Source: Streptomyces sp. HB132 (GTDB taxonomy: Bacteria; Actinomycetota; Actinomycetes; Streptomycetales; Streptomycetaceae). Taken from it: a DNA stretch of 52,028 bases. Positions within the stretch are counted from its first letter, which is position 1; the number at the start of each line of letters is the position of its first letter. Shown piece after piece: positions 32,801 through 40,700 of the stretch. The stretch covers positions 1 through 52,028 of the forward strand of contig NZ_JAFBGA010000026.1 of assembly GCF_016909575.1 (NCBI RefSeq), written 5' to 3'. The notes under the pieces are model-generated. The model was given only the letters and a program-made list of their open reading frames with translations. It was not told the origin of the DNA and searched no databases. A program made the position numbers and the translations under genes.

Positions 32801-34723
32801 AGCCGTCTCCACCGCGAACAGACCGGCCTGTGTGAAGACGGTCCGGTCGATCAGTCCCGCGGTGGCCTCGTCCGCGGGGTCCGTGGCGAGAACGACGTCC
32901 TTGACCGGCAGGTCGAGGTGCCGGTCCAGCTCCGCGCACACCGCGTCGAACGCCTTGGCGAACACCGGGAACGCCTCGTACAGTCCACGGCCCATCCCGG
33001 ACCGCTGCGAACCCTGCCCGGAGAAGAGGAGGCCGAGCCGGCCGTGTTCCGGGGCTACGCCCTGTGCGTGTCCCTGCGCCGGAGTGCCGGCGACGAGCGC
33101 ACGCAGCCCGCGCAGCAGTTCCTCGCGGCTCTCTCCGACGACGACGGCCCGGTGGTCGAGGGCCGCGCGGCCGGTGGCGAGCGAGAAGGCCAGGTCCAGA
33201 GGGGCCGCTTCGGAGCTCTCCGCGTGCGACAGCACGTGGGCCGCCTGGCCCAGCAGTGCCTCCTCGGTCTTCCCGGAGACCGTCCAGACGAGCGTGGGCG
33301 GCGCGCCGACCTGCTCGGTCCGCGCGGTCGGCTCGGGGCTCGGGGCCTCTTCGATGACCGTGTGCGCGTTCGTACCGCTCATGCCGAACGAGGAGATACC
33401 GAATCGCTTCGGCCGCCCCGTCAGCGGCCAGTCCCTCTGCTCTGTCAGCAACTGGACGGCACCGGCCGACCAGTCGACGTGCGGCGTGGGCTCGTCGATG
33501 TGCAGCGTCTTCGGCAGCACGCCGTGACGCATCGCCTCGACCATCTTGATGATGCCCGCGACGCCGGCGGCGGCCTGGGTGTGGCCGAGGTTGGACTTGA
33601 CCGAGCCGAGCAGCACCGGCTGGTCGGCCTGCCGGTTCCGGCCGTAGGTGGCGAGCAGCGCCTGCGCCTCGATCGGGTCACCGAGCGTCGTACCCGTGCC
33701 GTGGGCCTCGACCGCGTCGACCTGGTCGGCGGTGAGGCCGGCGTTCGCCAGCGCCTCCTGGATGACGCGCTGCTGGGAGGGTCCGTTGGGGGCGGTGAGG
33801 CCGTTGCTCGCACCGTCCTGGTTCACGGCGGAACCGCGGACGACGGCGAGGACTTCGTGTCCGTTGCGGCGCGCGTCCGACAGCTTCTCCAGCAGCAGCA
33901 GCCCGGCGCCTTCGGCCCAGCCGGTGCCGTCGGCGGCCTTGGCGAAGGCCTTGCAGCGGCCGTCGGTGGACAGCCCACGCTGCGCGCTGAACTCGATGAA
34001 GGCACCCGGGGTCGACATGACCGTCACACCGCCGGCCAGAGCGAGAGAGCACTCCCCCTGCCGTAGTGCGTGCGCAGCCAGGTGCAGAGCGACGAGCGAC
34101 GACGAGCAGGCGGTGTCCACGGTGACGGCGGGGCCCTCGAGACCGAACGTGTAGGACACGCGTCCCGAGACCACACTGGCCGCAGTGCCCGTCAGGCCGT
34201 AGCCCTCGACGCTGTCGGGGGAGAACTGCAGCAAGGAGGCGTAGTCCTGGCCGCTGGAGCCGGCGAACACACCGACCCGTGCGCCGGACAGCGACAGCGG
34301 GTCGATGCCCGCCCGCTCGAACGCCTCCCACGCCGTTTCGAGGAGCAGCCGCTGCTGCGGGTCCATCGACAGGGCCTCACGGGGGCTGATGCCGAACAGG
34401 CCGGAGTCGAACTCCGCCACGCCGTCGACGAAGCCGCCCGACCGGACGTAGGACGTGCCGGACTGCTCGGGGTCGGCGTCGTAGATCCGCCCGTTGTCCC
34501 AGCCCCGGTCGTCCGGGAACGGCGACATCGCGTCCGCACCGGCGGCGACCAGGTTCCACAGGTCCTCGGGGCTCGCGACCCCTCCGGGGAACCGGCAGCT
34601 CATCGCGACGATCGCGATGGGCTCCTGCTCGCCGGCCTCCACCTCACGAAGGCGCTGCCGGGTCTGGTGGAGGTCGGCCGTCACCCGCTTGAGGTACTCG
34701 AGGAGCTTGTCGTCAGCCACCAT
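23849..34723 (-). CDS. Type I PKS, two modules (E and F), each KS-AT-DH-KR-ACP (3624 aa)
   Basis: The protein begins with a docking segment (ADDKLLEYLKRVTADLHQTR) and ends with a docking tail (ASDDEIFDFLGKEFGIS). Module E covers residues about 28-1778 and module F about 1804-3537. Both have dehydratase and ketoreductase but no enoylreductase, so two consecutive double bonds are expected: a conjugated diene, with a methyl on the second unit because the module F AT reads YASHS. Start: ATG 34723, with AAAGGGG 9 nt upstream and a 45 bp gap after the preceding PKS gene. The stop lies 47 bp before the chosen start of the module G gene. Confidence 0.97.
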   Translation of the reverse strand: MVADDKLLEYLKRVTADLHQTRQRLREVEAGEQEPIAIVAMSCRFPGGVASPEDLWNLVAAGADAMSPFPDDRGWDNGRIYDADPEQSGTSYVRSGGFVDGVAEFDSGLFGISPREALSMDPQQRLLLETAWEAFERAGIDPLSLSGARVGVFAGSSGQDYASLLQFSPDSVEGYGLTGTAASVVSGRVSYTFGLEGPAVTVDTACSSSLVALHLAAHALRQGECSLALAGGVTVMSTPGAFIEFSAQRGLSTDGRCKAFAKAADGTGWAEGAGLLLLEKLSDARRNGHEVLAVVRGSAVNQDGASNGLTAPNGPSQQRVIQEALANAGLTADQVDAVEAHGTGTTLGDPIEAQALLATYGRNRQADQPVLLGSVKSNLGHTQAAAGVAGIIKMVEAMRHGVLPKTLHIDEPTPHVDWSAGAVQLLTEQRDWPLTGRPKRFGISSFGMSGTNAHTVIEEAPSPEPTARTEQVGAPPTLVWTVSGKTEEALLGQAAHVLSHAESSEAAPLDLAFSLATGRAALDHRAVVVGESREELLRGLRALVAGTPAQGHAQGVAPEHGRLGLLFSGQGSQRSGMGRGLYEAFPVFAKAFDAVCAELDRHLDLPVKDVVLATDPADEATAGLIDRTVFTQAGLFAVETALFRLLTSWGIRPDYLLGHSIGELSAAHAAGVLSLEDAAALVAARGRLMQALPGGGAMVSLQATEDEVRPLLRAGVSIAALNGPRAVVVSGDEDAVLEIAAHFGAQGRKTKRLRVSHAFHSAHMEAMLDEFRAFADTIEFRAPELPIVSNLTGALIGAKEIADPGYWVRHVREAVRFHDGIRTLLDHGVTALLEIGPGGVLSAMGQEALTETAAGAGDPVFLPALRGDRPEARSLVTALAELHVHGSGPDWHAFYEGTGARNTVLPTYAFQRKRFWPKLSAAWAGDATAMGLRAAEHPLLSAAVTLADGDGMLFTGRLSLGTHPWLADHTVLGTALLPGTAFVELAVHAGDQVGCGQLVELNLEAPLILPDEGGVAVQMTVGAPDDTGHRPLYVYSRPDSQDGDETWTRNAGGILAPGQAAAPDWSVFAQWPPRDAVQVPMDDFYAQLEAANYGYGPAFQGLKGVWRQGDDVFAEVRLPDEPATEAQRFGLHPALFDAAMHSRAMLGNGDEGGPGQERLPFSWTGVSLYAAGAASLRVRLSPTGTDTVSVALADETGAPVASVGATVLRPVSAEQLNTSRSPHHDSLFRIDWPVAQGTGTEPDTSDWIVLGDSDFGLPSGGRFPDLYELGAAVDDGLAAPGTLLVPCVTEPGTDTVEAAHGAVARVLALAQILLEDERFAYTRIVLITRGAVAATAEDEVEDVAQATVWGLVRSAQSENPGRFTLADIDGLPASHRTLPQALADGEPQFAVRAGLIRVPRLARVGAQATDTAVAPFADPAGTVLVTGATGTLGKLFARHLVTAHGIRHLLLVSRRGPSAEGAAELEAELAALGATVTVAACDVADRVQLAALLAAIPAPHPLTAVVHAAGITDDGVLPALTPQRITAVLRPKVDAAVTLHELTQDLDLRAFVLFSSVAATLGGAGQGNYAAANVFLDSLAQHRRAHGLPATSLAWGLWADRSGMAANLDDTQLSRIGRSGVGSMESAQGLALFDATRGLDDALLVPAPLDVSGARAAGSVEAVPPMLRGLVRLPARPAANSGAGPGSAEETLAQLLAPLDEAGRAAAVLDLVRTQAAAVLGYAEHDEIGAQRAFNDLGFDSLTAIEMRNRMNLVTGLRLPSTLVFDYPTPAALADHVTELVAGSVPAGSGDSTRADAADSGEPIAIIGMSCRLPGGVETPEDLWRLLDEGRDAITEVPESRGWEIEGLTGGFLADPGDFDPAFFGISPREAIAMDPQQRLLLESSWEAVEAAGIDPAGLRGTRTGVFVGSSGQDYTGLLQQAEDNNAGYILTGTTASVISGRVSYTLGLEGPALTVDTACSSSLVALHLAAQALRNGECSMALAGGVMVMATPAGFAGLSGQGGLASDGRCRAFSESADGTGWSEGVGVLLVERLSDARANGHPVLAVVRGSAINQDGASNGLTAPNGPSQQRVIRQALANAGLTTQDVDVIEAHGTGTPLGDPIEAQAVLATYGGDRALPVLLGSIKSNIGHSQAAAGVSGIIKMVLAMRRGTVPRSLHLDEPTTHVDWSAGAVSLLQQAVPWPDTGRPRRSAVSSFGISGTNAHVVLEQAPQDTEAAPATVEESFLGAAAVPFVLSGTSAEALSDQAGRLHRHLLTHGDAALTDTGWSLATTRTRFGHRAAVVAADRDELLHALAALADGSGAPGLAQAVAPAEQPKVVFAFPGQGAQWAGMARGLLDSSPVFAERIRECATALSEHTDWSLLDVLRGTPDAPGLDRVDVVQPALWAVMVSLAEVWRAAGVEPAAVVGHSQGEIAAACVAGGLTLDDAARVVALRSRAILELSGLGGMASVPEPSEKVRARLTPWEGRLSVAAVNGPSSVVVSGDADALDELLAACTAEGVRAKRIDVDYASHSAHVERIHDRLLTVLSDLSPRTSKVPLYSTVTGELLDTAVMDAEYWYGNLRRTVRLEETTQVLLGSGHRVFVEISPHPVLAVGLQETLDEAGLDGAVLGSLRRDEGGPDRFLSSLATAHVHGVPLDWTALFAGRDVHLAELPTYAFQNQRYWLPIRNSTSGDPASIGLGTADHPMLAAGVALADADGYLFTGRLSPRTQHWIGDHVVMETILLPGTGFVEMALRAAQQVGCDLVEELTLEAPLVLQERGAMHVQLVVGAPDATGRRPLTVHSRPADHPAEGGGLAETPWRRHATGVLATRTASVPPFDFTAWPPAGATELELEGVYEQAAGLGFGYGPMFQGLRAAWQSGEDIYAEVALPEDGRAEAAGFSLHPALFDAALQAMGLGSFGPGQGRGEDAGKPRLPFAWRGVSVYATGASVLRARLSPSGANGIAFQLADAAGAPVASVDALDMRPVDPRQLRTATQEENDSLFRLSWEPGPSTPAEPVTAGPWAVLGADPAALSAAGVQADGHAGLDALLAAVDAGKPVPDTVIVRIGGPENHGAAAAHTAARAALALLQSWLGDERLAGTRLVFHTSNAVAANPGDGVAGLATAPVWGLVRSAQAEHPDRFVLVDSDDSEASWQALPAALSLPETQLALRDGAVLLPRLVRTAPAAEAVTGESLDAAGTVLVTGGTGTLGSLLARHLVTHHGVRHMLLLSRQGETAEGTAELLAGLRDAGATARAVACDAADRDQLSRALDTIDDAHPLTAVVHAAGVLDDGVITSLTDDRMDAVLRPKVDAAVNLHELTRDSGLSAFVMFSSAAGTLGSSGQGNYAAANAYQDALAHHRRAGGLPATTLAWGFWAQASGMTGHLSDAEVRRMSGGGVTGLSSEEGLALFDLATASDEALLLPVRLDFAALRAQAAAGALPPLMRRLVRVAAPRAADPDGTGTGGVGLAQRLAGLSEEDRDRVVLDLVRTHAAAVLGHASADAVEPDMAFKKLGFDSLIAVDLRNRLNAATGLRLPATLVFDYPTPTELAAHLRTEVVPDTGAADAPVLAGIDRLEALLRSVGTDDDRRTRITLRLNAMLADWGDIRVASGPAAPPQDLDTASDDEIFDFLGKEFGIS
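24110..29332 (-). other. PKS module F: KS-AT(methylmalonyl)-DH-KR(B-type)-ACP, with a variant DH motif
   Basis: KS at about 28060-29310 (Cys codon 28844-28846). AT at about 26760-27790 with GHSQGEIAAACVAG and YASHS. DH at about 25800-26670: the HxxxGxxxxP motif reads HVVMETILLP, so the usual Gly is Glu (codon 26552-26554), while the His (26564-26566), Pro and catalytic Asp (HPALFDAALQ) are kept. KR at about 24480-25190 with VLDDG, RPK, FSSAAG and NYAAAN is intact and B-type. ACP at about 24110-24340 (LGFDSL). Confidence 0.88.
29380..34640 (-). other. PKS module E: KS-AT(malonyl)-DH-KR(B-type)-ACP
   Basis: KS at about 33350-34640 (Cys codon 34106-34108). AT at about 32060-33180 with GHSIGELSAAHAAG and HAFHS (32441-32455), malonyl-type. 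DH at about 31090-31930 with HTVLGTALLP, YGYGP, HPALFDAAMH and LPFSW, all intact. KR at about 29800-30470 with GATGTLGK, ITDDG (the second Asp of LDD kept, B-type), RPK, FSSVAA and NYAAAN. ACP at about 29390-29600 (LGFDSL). It predicts an unbranched trans-type alkene. Confidence 0.9.
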
Positions 34724-34768
34724 TACCGCTAACCCCTTTGTGTAGAACAGAAATACGGTGCCGACCCA

Positions 34769-37700
34769 TCAGGAGGCCCCGAGCTCGTTGTCGATGAATG
34801 CCAGGACCTCGTCGGCCGATGCGGCCTGGAGCTTCTCGGCGACCGTTGCGGAGGCTTCGTCGCCCGTCGCGGGCTCCTCGTCCCAGCCGGAGAGGATGTC
34901 GCGCAGCCGTGCCCCGATCCGGTGGCGCGCGGTGCGGTCCGCGGACAGCGACGCCAGGGTCTCCTCCAGCCGGTCAAGCTCGGCCAGTACGGGGACGGCC
35001 TGCGGTTCGGCGTCGTCGCTGACCTCGGTCCGCAGGAAGGCGGCCAGCGCCACCGGCGTCGGGTAGTCGAACGCCAGCGTGACCGGAAGACGCAGCCCCG
35101 TACGCGTGCTGAGCCGGTTGCGCAGCTCCACGGCGGTCAGGGATTCGAATCCGAGATCCCGGAAGGGCCGCTTCGCACCGACGGCCTCCATCTCGGTGTG
35201 GCCGAGCGTCCCGGCGGCCTCGGTACGTACCAGTTCCAGGAGCATCTGGCCGAGTTCGACTTCGGACAGTTCGGCCGCAGTCCTCCGGAACACTGCCGCA
35301 CTGTCGGCGGCACTGTCTCCGGCCTCTTCCGCCGCGCGCGCCAACTCCCGCATCCGTGGGACGTCGGCGATCAGCGGGCTGGGGCGGACCGCGGTGAGCG
35401 AAGGCCCGAAGAGCGCCCAGTCGATGTCCGCGAGCAGCAGGGACGGGCTGTCCTGCGCCACCGCCCGGCTCAGTGCGGGCAGCGCGGAGGCGGTCGGCAG
35501 AGCGGCCAGGCCACGACGGCTCATCCGTTCGACGAACGTGTCGTCGGATGTGGCCGGGCCGCCGTCCGCCCACGGCCCCCAGGCGATGGACGTGGCCGCC
35601 AGACCCTGCGACCTGCGGTGCGCGGCGAACGCGTCGAGATAGGCGCCGGCGGCGGCGAAGGCTCCTTGGCCGGCGCCCCCGACCGTGCCGGCGATGCCGG
35701 AGAAGAGCACGAAGGCGGTGAGGTCCAGGCCCTGTGTCACCTCCTGCAGATTCCGGGCGCCACCCACGTGCGTGCGCAGCGCGGCGGCCAGCCGCTCGGG
35801 CGTGAGCGCGCCCATGACCGCGTCGTCCAGCTCTCCCGCGCCGTGGAGCACAGCGGTGATCCGGTCGCCGTCGGCCTTCAGCCGTGCCACCAGTCCGGCG
35901 AGGGCGTCTCGATCCGCCACATCGCAGGCGGCCGCGGTGACCGCGGTGCCCGATCCGGCCAGCTCCTGGATCAGTTCGGCCACACCGGGCGCGTCCGCTC
36001 CCCTGCGTCCGATGAGCACGACGTGCTCTGCGCCGTGGCCGACGAGCCAGCGGGCCAGCTGCCTGCCGATCGCTCCGGTGCCCCCGGTCACGAGCACGGT
36101 CCCTTCCGGCGTCCAGGAGCGGCTCGACGCCATCGGGGGCGCGGGCAGCAGGCGGCGGGCGAACACTCCGCCCGGACGCACGGCGAGCTGGTCCTCATCG
36201 CCGGAACGGGCGAGCAGACCGCACAGCCGTGAAAGCGCGCGCTCGTCAGGTGCGTCGGTGAGGTCGATCAAGCCGCCCCATCGCTCCGGGTGTTCGAGGC
36301 CGGCCACCCTGCCCATGCCCCAGACCAGGGCCTGTGCGGGTCTGATGGATCCGTCGTGCCCACCCGTCTGGACGGCGCCCTGGGTCAGGCACCACAGGGG
36401 CGCCGTGACGGCTGCGTCGCCGAGCGCCTGCACGAGCGCCACGGTCGCGGCCAGACCGGTGGTCAGCTCCGGGGTCCCGGCGACCGGCTCCTCGTCGACG
36501 GAGCACAGGGAAAGGACTCCGGCGATGTCGGTGCGGTCGCCGAGTGTGTCGGACAACCGCAGGGACAGCGTCACCCGGTCCAGTACGTCTCCGGCGGCGA
36601 ATTGCAGGACGTCGGCCCCCTGTGCGCGCATGGCGTGCGCGACGAGGGGGGCGAGTTCACCGCTCGCTCCGGTCGCCGATGCCACGATCAGCCAGGTGCC
36701 GGTGAGGGAGGCTGATCCCTCAGCCAGTGTTATCCAACTGGACCGGTAGGCCCATGAGTCGGTGGCGGAGGCCTCACGGCGCTGCTTCCGCCATGAGGAC
36801 AGGGCGGGCAGGACCGCGCCCAACGAATCGCCTTCGACATCGAGGGTCCGGGCCAGTGTGGTGAGGTCACCGTGTTCGACGGCCTCCCAGAACTGGGCGT
36901 CGACCGGGTCCACGGCACCCGCGGCCGGGGCCGCCAGAGCTTCCGGCCAGTAATGCCGCCGCTGGAAGGCATAGGTCGGCAGATCGACATGGGCCGGAAC
37001 ATGACCGGCGAACAGCGCCTTCCAGTCAGGGTCGACCCCGTTGGCGTGTGCTTCGGCGAGGGAGGTCATGAAGCGCCGGGGCTCGTCCTCGTCCCGCCGC
37101 AGCGTCCCCAACGCCACCGCGTCACTACCGGCCGCCTCGAACGTCTCCTGCAGACCGAGCTGAAGCACCGGATGGGGGCTGACCTCCACGAACACACGAT
37201 GACCGGCGTCGATCAGGGTGCGGGTCGTCTCCTCCAGGAGGACCGTGCGGCGCAGGTTGGTGTACCAGTACTCGCCGTCCATCCCCGCCGTGTCCAGCAA
37301 CTCACCCGTCACCGTCGAATACAGCGGCACCTTCGACACACGCGGGGACAGATCCGCCAACACCTTCAGCAACTGGTCGTGGATCCGCTCCACATGCGCG
37401 CTGTGAGAGGCGTAATCGACATCGATGCGCTTGCAACGCACCCCGTCCGTCTTGCATGCCACCAGCAGTTCGTCCAGCGCGTCATCGTCACCACTGACCA
37501 CCACCGAGGACGGGCCGTTCACCGCCGCGACGGAAAGGCGCCCCTCCCACTTGGAGAGCCGTACCTCCACCTCCTGCGCCGGCTCCGCCACGGACGCCAT
37601 GCCGCCCAGACCCGAGAGCTCCACAATCGCCCGGCTCCGCAACGCCACCACCCGCGCACCGTCCTCCAAGGACAGCCCACCAGCCACACACGCAGCAGCG

Positions 37701-40700
37701 ATCTCACCCTGGGAATGGCCCATCACCGCAGCGGGCACCACACCCGCCGCACGCCACACCTCGGCCAACGACACCATCACCGCCCACAACACCGGCTGCA
37801 CCACATCAACACGACCGAACCCAGGAGCACCCGGCTCACCACGCAGCACATCCAGCAGCGACCAGTCCGTGAACGGCTCCAACGCCGCACCGCACTCGCC
37901 CAGCCGCTGCGCGAACACATCCGAGGACTCCAACAAGCCCGCAGCCATACCCACCCACTGCGACCCCTGCCCCGGAAAAACGAACACCGGCCGCATCACA
38001 CCATCAGCGACGCCCCGCACCAGCGCCGGGCCCGACCGCCCACCGGCCAGGGCCTCCAGGCCGGCCACCAACTCCTCACGCCCACAGGCCGTCACCACCG
38101 CCCGGTGCTCGAAACGGGACCGGCTCAACGCCAGCGCATGCGCAAGATCCCGCATCGGCACACCCGGCGAGACCGCCACCGACTCAGCCAGACGCGCCGC
38201 CTGATCCCGCAACGCCCCCTCCGACTTACCGGACAGCACGAACGGCAACACGACACCGTCCGGAAGCCCGGCCCCCACGACGACATCGTCGTCCGGCGCC
38301 TGCTCCAGAATGACGTGCGCGTTCGTACCACTGATACCGAACGACGACACCCCCGCACGCCTGGCCTCGCCCGACTCCGGCCACGCCACCGACTCCGTCA
38401 GCAACTCCACCGCACCCGCCGACCAGTCCACCTGCGAGGACGGAGTGTCCACGTGCAGGGTCCGAGGCAGGACGCCGTGGCGGATGGCCTGCACCATCTT
38501 GATGATGCCGGCGACGCCCGCAGCGGACTGCGAGTGGCCGATGTTCGACTTGATCGACCCGAGCAGCAGCGGCCGTTGTTCCGGCCGCTCGCGTCCGTAG
38601 GTGGCGAGCAGCGCCTGTGCCTCGATCGGGTCACCCAGCTTGGTGCCGGTCCCGTGCGCCTCCACCGCGTCCACCTGTGCCGGGGACAGCGCGGCGTTCG
38701 CCAGCGCCTGCCGGATCACGCTCTGCTGCGAGGGACCGTTCGGCGCGGTCAGGCCGTTCGACGCACCGTCCTGGTTCACCGCCGAGCCCCGTACGACAGC
38801 GAGCACCCGGTGCCCGTTGCGCCGGGCGTCGGAGAGCCGCTCCACGAGCACCATGCCGACGCCCTCGGACCAGCCCGTGCCGTCCGCCGCGTCGGCGAAG
38901 GCCTTGCACCGGCCGTCGGCCGCCAGACCACGCTGGCGGGAGAACTCCGCGAAGATGCCCGGGTTCGTCAGCACGGTCACTCCGCCCGCCAGGGCCATCG
39001 AGCACTCGCCGGAGCGCAGGGCCTGCGTCGCCAGGTGCAGGGCGACCAGCGAGGACGAACACGCCGTGTCCACCGTGACGGCGGGCCCCTCGAAGCCGAA
39101 GGTGTAGGAGACACGACCGGAGATGACACTGGTCGCGTTGCCGGTGAGTAGGTGGCCTTCGGTTCCGTCCGGCAGTCGCATCCCGGCCCCGTAGCCGGAC
39201 GAGGCGGTTCCTGCGAAGACTCCGATGTGGTGGCCCCGCACGGACGTGGGGTCGATACCGGCGTGCTCGAAGGCCTCCCACGAGACTTCGAGCAGCAGCC
39301 GCTGCTGCGGGTCCATCGCCACGGCCTCCCGGGGCGAGATCCCGAAGAACGCGGGGTCGAACTCCGCCACCTCGTAGAGGAATCCGCCCTCCAGCGTCGT
39401 GGACGCGCCGTCCTCGCCGCCTGCGGCGTAGAGGCTGTCCAGGTCCCAGCCACGGTCGGTGGGGAAGCCGGCTATGCCGTCACCGCCCGTGGTGACCAGT
39501 CGCCAGAGGTCGTCGGCGCTCGCCACCCCGCCGGCGTAGCGGCAGCTCATGCCGACGATCACGATCGGGTCGTCCTCCGCCGCCTGGGCGGTCGGCAGGG
39601 CGACAGGGGTCTCGGGCTGTGTGCCCAGGACCTCTCCGAGTACGAAGTCGGACAGGGCCGTCGGAGTGGGGTAGTCGAAGATCAGTGTCGCGGGGAGCCG
39701 CAGGCCGGTGACCGCGTCGAGCCGGTTACGCAGCTCCACGGCGGTCAGCGAGTCGAAGCCCAGCTCCTTGAACGGCCGGTCGACGCCGACCGATTCGGTA
39801 CCGGTGTGACCGAGGACCGCAGCGACCTGGGCACGGACCACGTCCAGCAGGACGGCGCCGCGCTCCTCTTGGGTGAGCCCCGCGAGCTTCTGCAGCAGCT
39901 TGAGCGATCCGGCTACGGATCCCGCCCTGCGGCGCGAGCTCGTACGGACCAGTCCGCGGAACACTCCGGCGAGCGCACCGACGGCGGCCTGGGCGCGCAG
40001 GGCCACGAGGTCCAGGTGTACGGGCACGAGCGCCGCATGGCCGCCGGTGAGCGCCGTGTCGAGGAGCGTCAGCCCTTCCTCGGCCGTCAGGGGCACCACG
40101 CCGGACCGGCTCATCCTGCTCGTGTCGCCGTCGTGCAGACGTCCGACCATCCCGTCCGCGAGGTCCCAAGGCCCCCACGCCAGCGACGTGGCTGCCAGCC
40201 CGCGGCCGGCGCGGTGCAGGGCCAGTGCGTCGAGGAAGGCATTCGCCGCCGCGTAGTTGCCCTGCCCCAGCGAGCCGAAGGTTCCGGCGACCGAGGAGAA
40301 CAGGACGAACATCGAGAGGTCCGACTGCGCGGTGAGCTCGTGGAGGTGTACTGCCGCGTCGACCTTGGGGCGCAGTACGGTGTCCAGCCGGTCGGCGGTC
40401 AGCGAGGAGACGACACCGTCGTCGACGACACCGGCCGCGTGCACCACGCCCGTCAGCGGGCGGTCGGCCGGGATCGCCGCGATGACCTCCGCCAACTGCC
40501 GCCGGTCGGCTGCGTCGCAGGCGGCCAGTGTCACTTCCGCGCCGGCCTCCGTCAGCTCGGCGGCCAGCATGGCGGCGCCGGGTGCGTCGGGGCCTCGCCG
40601 ACTGGTCAGTACCAGGCTGCGGACGCCGTGCCGGGTCACGAGGTGCCGGGCGACCAGGGCGCCGAGGGCGCCTGTGGCGCCGGTCACCAGGACGGTGCCG

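Noticed and set aside
35400..36100. Module D KR as an epimerase-only (C2-type) domain
   Set aside because: C2-type KRs typically keep the Ser/Tyr pair; here Lys, Ser, Tyr and Asn are all replaced, so neither reduction nor epimerisation is expected.
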